DNA of 64,000 bases from Sphingobacterium puteale (GCF_003627955.1 NZ_RBWS01000007.1:348049-412048); one strand, 5' to 3'; positions 53,251 to 63,408 are shown, counted from the stretch's first letter. A program made the numbers and translations. Notes: generated by a model from the letters alone, not told the origin.

Positions 53251-55974
53251 TTAGGGTTGCACGCGATAGTTGATCACTTTTCGACCAATATTACCCGTCT
53301 GGTCCATCCCTTCGACAATCACTTTATAATTGCCGTTTCCATCCGCATTGTAGAATTGAACGGTGGCCTCTCCTGTCTCGGTTACCGTTACCTTTGGATT
53401 CCAATAAATGGTGGTCCGCAGGTCATTTGCCGATTTTCGCTCTGGCGTATCATATTTCGGCGTGTAGAACTTACGTTCTTTAACATAGCCTAGCGGGAAC
53501 ATGTCTATAACATTCGATTTTGGCAGGAGTTTCTCAATTTCACTCAAAGCCATCCGAGGTTTCTTGGCCTCCACTTTCTTAGTATAAATAGAGACAACAC
53601 CATTGTTTTGATACATTCTCGATACCGTACCCAATTCGTCACGCAAAAAGATTTCTATTCCCTCGATATCTGCGACATTTATACTGTTCAATCCAGGTTC
53701 GTCTATGGCCATACCATTTAGGAAAAACTGAACAGGTGTACGTCCACCAGCATTGTAATCACGCGAAACATAATATTTCAATGTTTGGGGATCATAAGTA
53801 ATTCCCGTTAAAACAGTCTGCAGACACATAGTCAATACATTACATCCTGTTAAGCGTTCTGGCTCGATACGATGTTCAGGCATAGACAAACCCGAAATAG
53901 ATGGAAAATCCTTATTGGTGATGACCTTTTTCTGAACTCCCGTCACCTCTACTTCATCCAACAGAATAGATTTTCGATACTCTTTTCTGCTATTATCCAG
54001 ATAAGGCGCTATTGCTTGGTCGATATTGGGAACAAAATAGCTTTTATAACCATTATTCTTATCTATTTCGGGATAATAACTCTGATCCATATTGATCACC
54101 AGACTCCGATAATTATCATTTGACCGCGCATTTACGGTCACTTTAGATGAATCAGGAAAAACAAGGTCTTTGAATGTAAATCGGCCATTTTGATCGGTGT
54201 AAACATCCTTTTTGATATTCCGTGAAGGTACAGACAACAACAGGCCCCCATTTGGATATGGACGACCGGTATTCATGCGCAGAATTCCCGATAACTCGAT
54301 CCCCTGTTCAGGAAGAAAACTAACCGGAGGTAACTTTTCAGCGATTAATGCAGGATAATCAAAACGGCGATACCCCTGTGTCATTAATAAGGCATCCAAG
54401 GCCTTTTCGCGGTTTGGATTTTTTTCGTCAAAATAAGCATTCGGGTTTTCGACATTCCCTTTCAGATCCGAAGTCAACAGAAAATTACTCACAATGGAGA
54501 GGTCAGCCTGGTCATTATAAGGGACCTTAGACTCATCAATTACTGAAACGGAATAACTGCCTGGATATTTCTGTCCATTATTATCAACGGAAAGTTTTAA
54601 ATTAACCAGATCTTTCGCCTTATAACTTTGTTTGTCGCTGGCGACCTGAATGTTGAGTAATTTCTCACTCTGTACAAATGCCAGACGCTCGCTTACAGGT
54701 TTGCCGTCAGGAGTCATTAAAGTGACCTGAACGATACCGTTAGGTAATCTTTCTTTTGGAATATTGACCAGCGCAGATGAAGATTTTAGATTAACCTGAG
54801 CCCCAAAACAGAGATGACCATTCGACTGAACCAATACATAATAAGATTGAGCAGGATTTTTTGAAAAATTATCCTCGCTAGTCACAACAGCAAATTCGGC
54901 ATTTGTTTCATCCTGCTTGACAAATACAACATTTGTCTTATCATTAGCAACAGCCGGAAGCTTATATTTACGTTCCTGTCCATTGTCAAATTTGATGACT
55001 GCCTGGTAGTTTTCTCCAGCTAAAGGCAACAAGGAGAAATACCCCATTCCCGATCCAAAATCTTCGAATTCTGCAACAGATTTTCCTTTTGAATCGAGAA
55101 TTGAACCTTTTACTTTCAGACTCTTGCCATCAGATCCCACAGCTTTAAAAGCCACCTTTTTGGCAAGTCCGGCAATTAAGTCTCCACCCTCAGGAAAAAA
55201 TTGCACATCCGCATCCCAGAGGGCATTTTTCAGCAGAAAAGAACTGGACAGCGGCTTTTCATTTTTATTTTCCTGGATACTCACTTTTAATTGGCCTTTC
55301 TCCAGATTAGCCTTCTCTTTTACCGATAGATTGATCGTCACCTTCCCCATCGCATCCGTTTCACCTTTGCCTTTATCGACAGTTTCCCATCCCGACACAA
55401 ATTCCCAATTGATCTTTGAATTAATCATCGGCTTGCCTGTTCGGTCCCTGAACTGTATGACAGCCTGGCTTTTATTTCCACCGAGATTATTCTGAAATTC
55501 AATATTTGTGGCCAATTTCTTATTGATCACATCACCTATTGGAACAATTTTATTGAAGAAGTAAGCAGCGTCAAAATTTGACATCCATTTGGTATAAGCT
55601 CTGAAACGATAGTTATCCTGCACCATGAACTGTGGATCAAGCACCATCTGTCCATTTCCGACACCTTTGTCCATCGGAATCCTAAAGGTCTGAATAAGCG
55701 AATCACGACTATTCAAAACTTCCACATAGGCAATTTTACTCGGCTCGTATTCTGGAAGATTCCGTGATAAATAAGTAGAAAACCATAATGTATCTCCCAC
55801 GGCATAATAGGGCTTATCGAAATGCAGGTGTACTTTCTCTGTCGGGTAACCCTGGAAATATTTTTGAACGCGTTCTACGATCGTATTAATAGGTAATGTA
55901 GGTACAGTCTGAGCATACGTTGACCCAACTCCTAAAATCCCTATCGATAAAGTCAATAGTTTTATGTGCTTCAT
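53251..55974 (-). CDS. MG2-domain and TonB-plug-like surface/periplasmic protein
   Basis: This 907-residue protein has a signal peptide (residues 1-21, STYA-Q). The N-terminal part shows an alpha-2-macroglobulin-like MG2 segment (KVHLHFDKPYYAVGDTLWFS), followed by further Ig-like domains. Near residue 590 is a carboxypeptidase-regulatory-like repeat (GRPYPNGGLLLSVP). The last third resembles a TonB-receptor plug (SILLDEVEVTGVQKKV, GRTPVQFFLNGM, DIEGIEIFLRDELGTVSRM). No C-terminal barrel follows, so it is not a TonB receptor proper. Similar proteins are frequent in Bacteroidota, and their role is not established. Confidence 0.75.
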   Translation of the reverse strand: MKHIKLLTLSIGILGVGSTYAQTVPTLPINTIVERVQKYFQGYPTEKVHLHFDKPYYAVGDTLWFSTYLSRNLPEYEPSKIAYVEVLNSRDSLIQTFRIPMDKGVGNGQMVLDPQFMVQDNYRFRAYTKWMSNFDAAYFFNKIVPIGDVINKKLATNIEFQNNLGGNKSQAVIQFRDRTGKPMINSKINWEFVSGWETVDKGKGETDAMGKVTINLSVKEKANLEKGQLKVSIQENKNEKPLSSSFLLKNALWDADVQFFPEGGDLIAGLAKKVAFKAVGSDGKSLKVKGSILDSKGKSVAEFEDFGSGMGYFSLLPLAGENYQAVIKFDNGQERKYKLPAVANDKTNVVFVKQDETNAEFAVVTSEDNFSKNPAQSYYVLVQSNGHLCFGAQVNLKSSSALVNIPKERLPNGIVQVTLMTPDGKPVSERLAFVQSEKLLNIQVASDKQSYKAKDLVNLKLSVDNNGQKYPGSYSVSVIDESKVPYNDQADLSIVSNFLLTSDLKGNVENPNAYFDEKNPNREKALDALLMTQGYRRFDYPALIAEKLPPVSFLPEQGIELSGILRMNTGRPYPNGGLLLSVPSRNIKKDVYTDQNGRFTFKDLVFPDSSKVTVNARSNDNYRSLVINMDQSYYPEIDKNNGYKSYFVPNIDQAIAPYLDNSRKEYRKSILLDEVEVTGVQKKVITNKDFPSISGLSMPEHRIEPERLTGCNVLTMCLQTVLTGITYDPQTLKYYVSRDYNAGGRTPVQFFLNGMAIDEPGLNSINVADIEGIEIFLRDELGTVSRMYQNNGVVSIYTKKVEAKKPRMALSEIEKLLPKSNVIDMFPLGYVKERKFYTPKYDTPERKSANDLRTTIYWNPKVTVTETGEATVQFYNADGNGNYKVIVEGMDQTGNIGRKVINYRVQP

Positions 55975-56092
55975 TGAAAGTCTTAGAATTAAAAAAAGAA
56001 TAGCTAAATATATTCAATTTTACCCAAAGGCCAGCCCTATTACGGCATTTTTAACATTTATTATATCATTATACCTGCATTCAGGCAAACTG

Positions 56093-57556
56093 CTAAAGTA
56101 AAGGCGCCAATAAACGGCAGATGGAATCGACCCCCCGTTTCCAGCGGCTTCTTTGCATCCATTTACGAATTGTAATTAAGTCCGAAGCCTCAATATCCGC
56201 AAGAAATTGATTGTTCAGACGTTCACATAACGCTTTGTCAGAGACAATTCCCGATATCTCAAAATTGATGTAAAAGCTTCTAATATCCAGGTTCGTAGTA
56301 CCCACATAGGCTAGTTTACCATCGATACAGATCGTTTTGGCATGTAGAAATCCTTTGGTGTAAAGGTATACATTTACTCCCCTTTCAAGCAGTGGTTTAA
56401 TAAAGGAAAAAGACGCATGCTGTACAAAAAAGGAATCGGATTTTGCCGGCAACATCAGATCAACGCGAACCCCTGAAGAAACCGCCAGCATCAAGGCAGT
56501 TGTCAATTCATCACTCGGAATAAAATAGGGTGTACACAACTGCACATATTCCTTTGCTTCATTGATCCCGGCAATAATTGCCTCCATATTGAATGGAGCC
56601 GGGGAACCGGGATCGCTCGCTGTAAAGCCAACACCACTCGCGTCTTCATCAGCGATCGGAAATCTATTTAAATAGCCTTTACCTAATTCAAATGATTCCG
56701 CATCCGTTTGATTCCAGCTATTCCAAAATTGAATCTGCAAGGTATTTACGGCTGCACCGATAATCATCATCGCAGTATCACGCCAATAAATATCATTTTT
56801 TCCATTATTGATATAGCGGTCTGAAATATTGATTCCACCGATAAAACCAACCTTTCCATCGATGACCGCAATCTTTCGGTGATTTCGATAATTACTATTG
56901 GCTAATGAAGTGAATGTAACAGGAAGAAAAGCCTCAAAAAGGAAATCCGGCTTATGTCGATGTAAATATTTAATTACATCAGGAGCACCAAAACTGTCCA
57001 GGATCAAACGCACTGTCACTCCTGCTTTTGCTTTCTCTTCTAGAATTTGTAATATTTCGCGTCCGACCTCATCCATTTCCCAAATATAGTACTCCATATG
57101 AATGGAATGTTTTGCGTCTTTCAATTGCTGAATCAATACCGGAAATTTTTCCTCGCCATTAATAAACAATGTCACGTCGTTATTTAGGGAAAATGTGGAT
57201 ATTTTCTGGTTTTTTAGGTACCTATAGACCATAGCCAAACTACCTATGCGTTCGTTCAGGGTATCAATATGTTCCTCCATAATTTCCGATTCCTTACGCC
57301 AGGCATCAAGTAATTTTTTTGACTGCTCGCGGTACATCCGCTTCATTTTTTTAACTTTCTTAAATTTTTGGCCAAAGAAATAATAACTGAGCAGACCGAT
57401 TACAGGCAGAAAAACAATCACCATAATCCAAGCGATCGTTTTGGCAGGGTTTCGGTTTTCAATCAAGATGGTGCCGATTACACCAATATATAAGATAAGT
57501 AAGGGAATCCAGTAATATTGTAAAGCAATTTGTAAAATATGATGAAGTACCTCCAT
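56093..57556 (-). CDS. cls: Cardiolipin synthase
   Basis: This 487-residue phospholipase-D-family enzyme condenses two phosphatidylglycerols. Two N-terminal membrane helices (WIPLLILYIGVIGTILI and IAWIMVIVFLPVIGLLSYYFFG) are followed by the paired HKD motifs HRKIAVIDGKVGFIGG (middle) and HAKTICIDGKLAYVGTTNLD (near the end). The catalytic histidines and lysines are present in both. I take the ATG at 57556 over the TTG 24 bp upstream. It lies 57 bp downstream of the SafE-like gene but is unrelated to the oxidase. Confidence 0.93.
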   Translation of the reverse strand: MEVLHHILQIALQYYWIPLLILYIGVIGTILIENRNPAKTIAWIMVIVFLPVIGLLSYYFFGQKFKKVKKMKRMYREQSKKLLDAWRKESEIMEEHIDTLNERIGSLAMVYRYLKNQKISTFSLNNDVTLFINGEEKFPVLIQQLKDAKHSIHMEYYIWEMDEVGREILQILEEKAKAGVTVRLILDSFGAPDVIKYLHRHKPDFLFEAFLPVTFTSLANSNYRNHRKIAVIDGKVGFIGGINISDRYINNGKNDIYWRDTAMMIIGAAVNTLQIQFWNSWNQTDAESFELGKGYLNRFPIADEDASGVGFTASDPGSPAPFNMEAIIAGINEAKEYVQLCTPYFIPSDELTTALMLAVSSGVRVDLMLPAKSDSFFVQHASFSFIKPLLERGVNVYLYTKGFLHAKTICIDGKLAYVGTTNLDIRSFYINFEISGIVSDKALCERLNNQFLADIEASDLITIRKWMQRSRWKRGVDSICRLLAPLL

Positions 57557-57613
57557 ATGATGCGCTAAGTTTAGTATCAAATATAATACTTAGCGCCGAC
57601 AAATTGTTTCCCC

Positions 57614-58303
57614 TTAAGCACAGTTTATTGTACCTTCAATATGGATAAGAGGACTTAAATAAGGGATATTTAAGTTCGCCCCTCTAAGTATAAACCAGAT
57701 TCCGAGTAGGAAATATAAAAAAGGCACCCATTTTGAAAAGCCAATTTTGAAAGCTCTGGAGAAGTTCCCTAAAAAGGAAAACAAAAACAACAGTGGAATT
57801 GTCCCCAATCCAAAACACAACATAAATAGAAAACTCTGTTGCGGACTGTCGGCATTCATTGCGGACATTAAAGCCATATATACCATACCACAAGGTAATA
57901 ATCCGTTTAAAATTCCCGCAACAAAACTTCCCCCCGGTCTATACAACCATTTCGACAGAAGTCTGACAAAGGGCTGCACGGAACGAGTCTGCAAGCGGGC
58001 GAGGGTACGATTGTTTTTCCCTACGAGCTGAAAGACAGCAATCAGCACCAGTATTATCCCTGTGATCCAGCTCAATGCACGTTGCCAGCCCTGAATTTGT
58101 GCAAATGTACCAATGGTTCCCAGAAGAAATCCCAGGCTACCATAAGTCAAAACCCGGCCTAATTGATACAGTACTTTATTTAGAAAAATACACCAATTCA
58201 GCTCTCGCCGACCCTCAATCGCAAAAATTAGAGGACCACACATGACAGCACAGTGTATGCTTCCAAATAAGCCCATAAAGAATGCAAAATAGGTATAGTT
58301 CAT
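57614..58303 (-). CDS. SafE/TauE-like sulfite exporter family protein of the cbb3 cluster
   Basis: This 229-residue inner-membrane protein has six or so helices. It carries the family signature GSIHCAVMCGPLIF near residue 15, with a conserved His and two Cys that may handle copper, and a second FVAGILNGLLPCGMVYMAL near 130. Such genes sit at the end of cco operons in many bacteria and are thought to help copper delivery to cbb3 oxidase; the exact role is inferred. It starts 9 bp after the FixH-like gene. Confidence 0.85.
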   Translation of the reverse strand: MNYTYFAFFMGLFGSIHCAVMCGPLIFAIEGRRELNWCIFLNKVLYQLGRVLTYGSLGFLLGTIGTFAQIQGWQRALSWITGIILVLIAVFQLVGKNNRTLARLQTRSVQPFVRLLSKWLYRPGGSFVAGILNGLLPCGMVYMALMSAMNADSPQQSFLFMLCFGLGTIPLLFLFSFLGNFSRAFKIGFSKWVPFLYFLLGIWFILRGANLNIPYLSPLIHIEGTINCA

Positions 58304-58312
58304 ACTCCCGTT

Positions 58313-58735
58313 TTAAAATAAAATATGCTCCTCAAATAAAAAATCCTTGCCTTCGCTTTTCCAGTCCACATATAATTTCCACATCCCTTTGTCGAATGTG
58401 GAAATAGGCAATACCAGCAGATTATCCGTTGTCTGGAATGGCAGCTCCCTATCTAGCTTACTATCCGATGGTTTACGAAACAATAGCTTTCCTTTGTTCA
58501 CTTTCGATACAAAATGTATGTAAAGTGTGTCTTTTCTGAGCGCAACCGTCGGCATCTCTTTCATGCTCAACACATTCTGTTTTTTTTCATAAGCTTGATC
58601 GTAGTTCAAGCCTTGTTCATAATAATCGTCTTCTTCTAAGCTGTCCGTATCTTGAGTGACCATGTAAAATCCAGCCGCAACGATGCACAACATAAATACC
58701 GCTAAGATTAAAAAAATTTTTGTACCCCAATTCAT
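58313..58735 (-). CDS. ccoH: FixH-like protein, cbb3 oxidase assembly
   Basis: This 140-residue protein has one N-terminal membrane helix (KIFLILAVFMLCIVAAGFYMV) and a periplasmic domain (DSLEEDDYYEQGLNYDQAYEK). The YYEQGLNY segment is the FixH hallmark. FixH/CcoH is needed for stable assembly of the cbb3 oxidase. It lies between ccoG and the SafE-like gene at a 9-11 bp spacing, so it is in the operon. Confidence 0.9.
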   Translation of the reverse strand: MNWGTKIFLILAVFMLCIVAAGFYMVTQDTDSLEEDDYYEQGLNYDQAYEKKQNVLSMKEMPTVALRKDTLYIHFVSKVNKGKLLFRKPSDSKLDRELPFQTTDNLLVLPISTFDKGMWKLYVDWKSEGKDFLFEEHILF

Positions 58736-58746
58736 TGTTCTATTTT

Positions 58747-60135
58747 TTAATTCATCCCGGGAGGAGCAATAAAAGTTGTTTTTAAGCTTTCAACTTTTTT
58801 ATCTCCTGAATAGATAGATAATTTGATATTACTTTTATATGTTTCGACGTCCTTGTTTGCGATAATCAGAAAGAAGCTTAAAGTCGCGTGTCCATCTTTA
58901 CCAAGCTTTTGGATGGGATTAACCAATTGAATTTTGAGTTTCGGATCCTCGCATACTAATCGAAAAGGCATCTCCTTGCCTGATTTATTAATTAATTCCA
59001 GGGCGTAAAGATTACTGATTGTCTTATCGTCCCGAAGCTGGTAGGTACTTCCTTTTGCCCGCAACAACCGGCCATCAACAAGGGAGCGATTGAACAGCAA
59101 AAAACCAAATACCGACATCAGCGCCACCAAGACAATGGAGTATGCCACCGCCCGGATATTGCTTTTCTTCTTGAGCGTACCTTCAATCTCCCCCATTGGG
59201 TAAAAACCGATCAGCTTTTTGGGTTTCCCGATTTTTTCCATGACAGCATCACAGGCATCGATACATGCTGTACAGCTCACGCATTCCAATTGTAGGCCTT
59301 TACGGATATCAATTCCTGTTGGACAAACGTGCACACAGAGTTTGCAGTCCACGCAGTCCCCCTGTGAAGTAGAAGTACTTTTTTGTTGCTTTCCTCTGGG
59401 TTCACCACGTCTATGATCGTAGGCTACTGTAATACTTTGATCATCCAGGAGGACGCCTTGCAATCTTCCATAGGGACAAATTGCAATGCAGACAATTTCT
59501 CTGATGTAGGCAAATACAGCATAAAATACCAGTGTGAATACGATGATGGAGATTAAGCCGGCAATATGCTGATCCAATGGGTCGCTGATAATTTTAATCA
59601 ATGCATCCGAACCGATGATATAAGCTAAAAAGATGTTTGATATAAAAAACGAGATAATCAGAAATATGCCATGCTTTAATAGCTTCTTCATCTGTTTCTG
59701 ATCGGTATCAGGACCTTCATCGCATTTTTTTTGTTGTTGCCAATCCCCTTCAATCCAATATTCAATTCTCCTGAAGATGAGTTCAAGAAAAATTGTCTGT
59801 GGACATGTCCATCCACACCAGACACGTCCAAAGACCACTGTAAATAGCACTACGCAGACCATAATGATCAACATCCCAAAAACAAATATATAGAGGTCCT
59901 GGGGGTAAAAAAGGTTTCCTAGAATCGAAAATTTCCGTTCAATAATATTAAACATTAAGAACGGTTCGCCATTTACCTTGATGAAAGGAGCTACAAATAA
60001 GAACAGTAGCAGTGTATAACCAACCCACTGTCTCTTTCTATAAAGTGCTCCCTGCGGTTTTTTGGCATAGATCCACTGTCTCTTTTTTGACTTAGATCCA
60101 CCATTATTGGCATTATTAACTACTACTGTACTCAT
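58747..60135 (-). CDS. ccoG: Cytochrome c oxidase accessory protein CcoG (FixG)
   Basis: This is a 462-residue membrane ferredoxin-like protein. After a first helix it has FGRVWCGWTCPQTIFLELIFRRIEYWIEGD, then further helices, and two 4Fe-4S motifs CVDCKLCVHVCPTG and CVSCTACIDACDAVM near residues 260-295. A periplasmic Ig-like domain closes the protein (VALMSVFGFLLFNR then the tail). CcoG reduces Cu(II) for insertion in the oxidase. It is 16 bp after ccoP. Confidence 0.93.
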   Translation of the reverse strand: MSTVVVNNANNGGSKSKKRQWIYAKKPQGALYRKRQWVGYTLLLFLFVAPFIKVNGEPFLMFNIIERKFSILGNLFYPQDLYIFVFGMLIIMVCVVLFTVVFGRVWCGWTCPQTIFLELIFRRIEYWIEGDWQQQKKCDEGPDTDQKQMKKLLKHGIFLIISFFISNIFLAYIIGSDALIKIISDPLDQHIAGLISIIVFTLVFYAVFAYIREIVCIAICPYGRLQGVLLDDQSITVAYDHRRGEPRGKQQKSTSTSQGDCVDCKLCVHVCPTGIDIRKGLQLECVSCTACIDACDAVMEKIGKPKKLIGFYPMGEIEGTLKKKSNIRAVAYSIVLVALMSVFGFLLFNRSLVDGRLLRAKGSTYQLRDDKTISNLYALELINKSGKEMPFRLVCEDPKLKIQLVNPIQKLGKDGHATLSFFLIIANKDVETYKSNIKLSIYSGDKKVESLKTTFIAPPGMN

Positions 60136-60150
60136 TTCAATCTTGATTTA

Positions 60151-61044
60151 CTATTCAGCTTTTTTTTCTTTCCCGGCACCATCATTCGCTTTTGCTGTAT
60201 CCTCAGCATTTCCGTAGGTTACCTCTTCTCCTTGTGGTTCTTTTGGATTGGCAGGATGTGTATCTCTCAGCGTAACAATATAACTTGCCACCTGTGCAAT
60301 TTGCGCAGGGCTTAAAGTTTGCTCCCAAGGCACCATTCCTTTATCCGGAACACCATACTTAATAGTTTTAAAGAGATCTTTAATCTCACCGCCATGCAAC
60401 CAAAATTTATCCGTCAAGTTGGGGCCAATACCGCCCTCCCCGTTTCCACCATGACAGGCGACACAGTTTGCAGCGAATATTGCTTTCCCTTCAACCGCCA
60501 TGTCTGGCTCAAATTCAACAGTATTTTCATCAACATTGCTGGCAGAAGCAGCTAGATACGCTTGTCTTTCCTTTTCTGCGACAACCATTTCATGTGCATA
60601 CTCCTGGTCCTGGTTCATACCGATCCCAGAAACCTGATAGATGAATAAGTAGACCACCCCAAAGAAGATCGTCCCATAGAATAAAAAATTAAACCAGATT
60701 GGAATGGGATTGTCCAGTTCGCGGATACCATCGTATTCGTGATCGATGACTATGTCCTTTTCTTCAGAGATAGGTCTTATTCCCATGATCTTGTTCCAAG
60801 ATCGTTTCAACCATCCCTTATTGGCTAATTTCTTGAGTTCTTCTTCTTTGACCAATTCAGGCATCGTAATCTTAATGATGGATTTCATTGCGCGGTTGAC
60901 CATCAATGCCGAGGCCAGAAGGGCCAACATCACTACTATCAATACGATAATTAAGATATCTGTGTATAAATTATCCGTACCAAAACCCCAGGAAGGCTGA
61001 ATGGCTTCTACGGTGGCAGGCGCAGTATCTAATAATAAACTCAT
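60151..61044 (-). CDS. ccoP: cbb3-type cytochrome c oxidase subunit CcoP (monoheme)
   Basis: This 297-residue subunit III has two membrane helices (LIIVLIVVMLALLASALMV; FNFLFYGTIFFGVVYLFIYQ) and a C-terminal cytochrome c domain with one CxxCH, CVACHGGNGEGGIGPNL, and the axial methionine probably in GMVPWEQTLSP. Only one heme motif is present, while proteobacterial CcoP has two. The tail is low-complexity (NAEDTAKANDGAGKEKK). It brings electrons to the CcoN/O subunit and overlaps the operon's order N/O-Q-P-G-H. Confidence 0.92.
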   Translation of the reverse strand: MSLLLDTAPATVEAIQPSWGFGTDNLYTDILIIVLIVVMLALLASALMVNRAMKSIIKITMPELVKEEELKKLANKGWLKRSWNKIMGIRPISEEKDIVIDHEYDGIRELDNPIPIWFNFLFYGTIFFGVVYLFIYQVSGIGMNQDQEYAHEMVVAEKERQAYLAASASNVDENTVEFEPDMAVEGKAIFAANCVACHGGNGEGGIGPNLTDKFWLHGGEIKDLFKTIKYGVPDKGMVPWEQTLSPAQIAQVASYIVTLRDTHPANPKEPQGEEVTYGNAEDTAKANDGAGKEKKAE

Positions 61045-61047
61045 ATA

Positions 61048-61242
61048 CTATATACTTTCAGGTGAATGATTCGTTTCCTTTTCAGTTTCCTCCTCCAAAG
61101 GCAGCTCCTTCATATAGTTTACATAGTCCTTTTTCATGCGAAACAACATGATTGCGACCGAAATAAAAAAAATCAGGAATATCCAAAGTGATACAATAAG
61201 GTAAAGCTCACTTCCGTTCAAATTTGTGATTTGTTTAAACAT
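61048..61242 (-). CDS. ccoQ: CcoQ-like small membrane subunit of cbb3 oxidase
   Basis: This 64-residue protein has a single hydrophobic helix (YLIVSLWIFLIFFISVAIMLF) and a charged cytosolic end (RMKKDYVNYMKELPLEEETE). Its size, helix and place between ccoN/O and ccoP, with a 3-bp gap to ccoP, support CcoQ. Sequence similarity for this class is weak, so the call rests mainly on position. Confidence 0.8.
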   Translation of the reverse strand: MFKQITNLNGSELYLIVSLWIFLIFFISVAIMLFRMKKDYVNYMKELPLEEETEKETNHSPESI

Positions 61243-61246
61243 AGTC

Positions 61247-63385
61247 TTATTGATTTACGTTAACATCCTCAGCCGCTTTCGGAGCTGCTTTTATATCCGT
61301 TCCCAATCGTTGTAAATAAGCGATTACTGCTATAATTTCGCGATCGGCCAATACATTGACTTGATTCTGTTTCAGATCGTCCGCAATTTTTTGCGCCTGT
61401 TTATGCAGATCTTGTTCCGCATTTGCTATCGCCGCATCCGTATAGGGAATTCCTAGTTTGCGGAGAGCCTCCATTTTATCTTTCAAAATAGAGTTATCCA
61501 ACTGCTGGTCTATTAGCCAAGGATAAGAAGGCATAATACTTCCCGGAGAAGTTATGGTTGGATCCAAAAGATGATCAAAATGCCATTTATTTGGATATTT
61601 GGAACCAATACGATGCAAATCTGGCCCGGTACGTTTCGATCCCCATAAGAATGGTGTATCGTATACATATTCGCCAGCTTTGCTATATTCACCATAACGG
61701 GCAGTCTCCGATCTAAACGGACGGATTGTTTGTGTATGACAATTGACACAGCCCTCTCTGACATAAAGGTCACGTCCTTGCAGTTCCAGTGCTGTATAAG
61801 GCTTCACACTTGCAATTGTCGGTACGTTTTTGGAAATGGTAAATGTAGGAACCATCTCAACCATACCACCGATCAGAATCGCGATAAGCGCCAATACCAT
61901 GAACAATATAGGTTTACGCTCAAGACGACGGTGCTGGGACTGCTCATTGACCTGAACCGGTAATAGAGCTGGTGCTTCGGCGGGCTCATTGGCCAGCAAC
62001 TTCCCTTGCTTCATGGTCTTAATCAGGTTGAACGTCATCAGGAAGACACCTGATAAATAAAGCGCCCCACCTAAAGCTCTCATCATATGCATTGGTAGAA
62101 TTTCCAATGTTGTTGCTAAGAAGTTTGGATATTTCAAAACCCCTTCTGGTGTAAACTCTTTCCACATTAGCCCTTGTACAACTGCTGCCCAATACATCGG
62201 AATAGCGTAAAATAGAATTCCAAGTGTACCGATCCAAAAGTGCGTGGAGGCTAATTTCTTCGAGTAAAGTTCTGTTTTATAAATACGTGGGATTAGCCAA
62301 TAAAGGATACCGAATGTCATAAAACCATTCCAGCCCAATGCACCAACGTGTACGTGCGCAACGATCCAATCGGTAAAGTGTGCAATCGCATTTACCTGCT
62401 TCAAAGACAGCATCGGTCCTTCAAACGTTGCCATACCGTAACAGGTCAGTGCGACGACCATAAATTTCAACATAGGTTCAGTCCGTACTTTATCCCAGGC
62501 ACCGCGCAGTGTCAACAGACCGTTTATCATACCGCCCCAACTTGGTGCAATCAGCATAATCGAAAATACTACGCCAAGGGACTGAACCCAACTTGGTAAT
62601 GCTGTATATAACAAATGGTGAGGTCCGGCCCAGATATAAATAAAGATCAATGACCAAAAGTGCAGAATACTTAATTTATAGGAATAAACCGGGCGATTAG
62701 CCATTTTCGGCAAAAAGTAATACATCATTCCCAAGTAAGGCGTAGTCAGGAAAAATGCTACAGCATTATGACCATACCACCACTGCACAAGTGCATCTTG
62801 TACACCTTTGTAAACATAGTAGCTTTTCCATCCTGCTACCGGCAGTTGAATGGAGTTAACGATATGTAATACCGCTACCGTAACAAATGTGGCAATATAG
62901 AACCAAACTGCGACGTACATATGACGTTCACGCCTTTTGATAATTGTACCAAACATATTGATGCCAAACACCACCCAAATAAGAGTGATTGCGATATCAA
63001 TTGGCCACTCCATTTCGGCATACTCATGACTTGAAGTAAGTCCTAGCGGAAGAGTGATGGCCGAGGCGACAATAATTAACTGCCAACCCCAAAAATGGAG
63101 CTTACTTAAAGCATCACTGAACATTCTTGCTTTAAGTACCCGCTGCAAGGAGTAATAGACTCCCATAAAAATACCATTACCTACGAAAGCGAATATCACG
63201 GCGTTGGTATGCACCGGGCGTACGCGGCCAAACGTGGTATACTGCAACCCGAAGTTCATTTGAGGCCAAACAAGCTGCGTCGCCACAAGCAATCCTATGG
63301 TCATACCAACTATCCCCCAAATAATGGTAGCGATTCCGAAATTTCTGACAATTCTATTGTCGTAATTAAATTGCTCTAACTGCAT
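61247..63385 (-). CDS. ccoNO: Fused cbb3 cytochrome c oxidase subunits CcoN and CcoO
   Basis: This 712-residue fusion joins the catalytic subunit I (residues 1-480) to the monoheme CcoO (about 500-712). CcoN has GRVRPVHTNAVIFAF, the CuB-ligand WWYGHNAVAFFL, AGPHHLLYTALPSW and the heme-ligand HFTDWIVAHVHVGALGWNG. The CcoO part has CVNCHTQTIRPFRSE, its axial-Met candidate GSIMPSYPW, and the end IAVIAYLQRLGTD. Fusion of the two is characteristic of Bacteroidota. The oxidase reduces oxygen with high affinity. CcoI and CcoS are not in the window. Confidence 0.96.
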   Translation of the reverse strand: MQLEQFNYDNRIVRNFGIATIIWGIVGMTIGLLVATQLVWPQMNFGLQYTTFGRVRPVHTNAVIFAFVGNGIFMGVYYSLQRVLKARMFSDALSKLHFWGWQLIIVASAITLPLGLTSSHEYAEMEWPIDIAITLIWVVFGINMFGTIIKRRERHMYVAVWFYIATFVTVAVLHIVNSIQLPVAGWKSYYVYKGVQDALVQWWYGHNAVAFFLTTPYLGMMYYFLPKMANRPVYSYKLSILHFWSLIFIYIWAGPHHLLYTALPSWVQSLGVVFSIMLIAPSWGGMINGLLTLRGAWDKVRTEPMLKFMVVALTCYGMATFEGPMLSLKQVNAIAHFTDWIVAHVHVGALGWNGFMTFGILYWLIPRIYKTELYSKKLASTHFWIGTLGILFYAIPMYWAAVVQGLMWKEFTPEGVLKYPNFLATTLEILPMHMMRALGGALYLSGVFLMTFNLIKTMKQGKLLANEPAEAPALLPVQVNEQSQHRRLERKPILFMVLALIAILIGGMVEMVPTFTISKNVPTIASVKPYTALELQGRDLYVREGCVNCHTQTIRPFRSETARYGEYSKAGEYVYDTPFLWGSKRTGPDLHRIGSKYPNKWHFDHLLDPTITSPGSIMPSYPWLIDQQLDNSILKDKMEALRKLGIPYTDAAIANAEQDLHKQAQKIADDLKQNQVNVLADREIIAVIAYLQRLGTDIKAAPKAAEDVNVNQ

Positions 63386-63408
63386 TACTTAAATTGTTGA
63401 TTCTGAAT

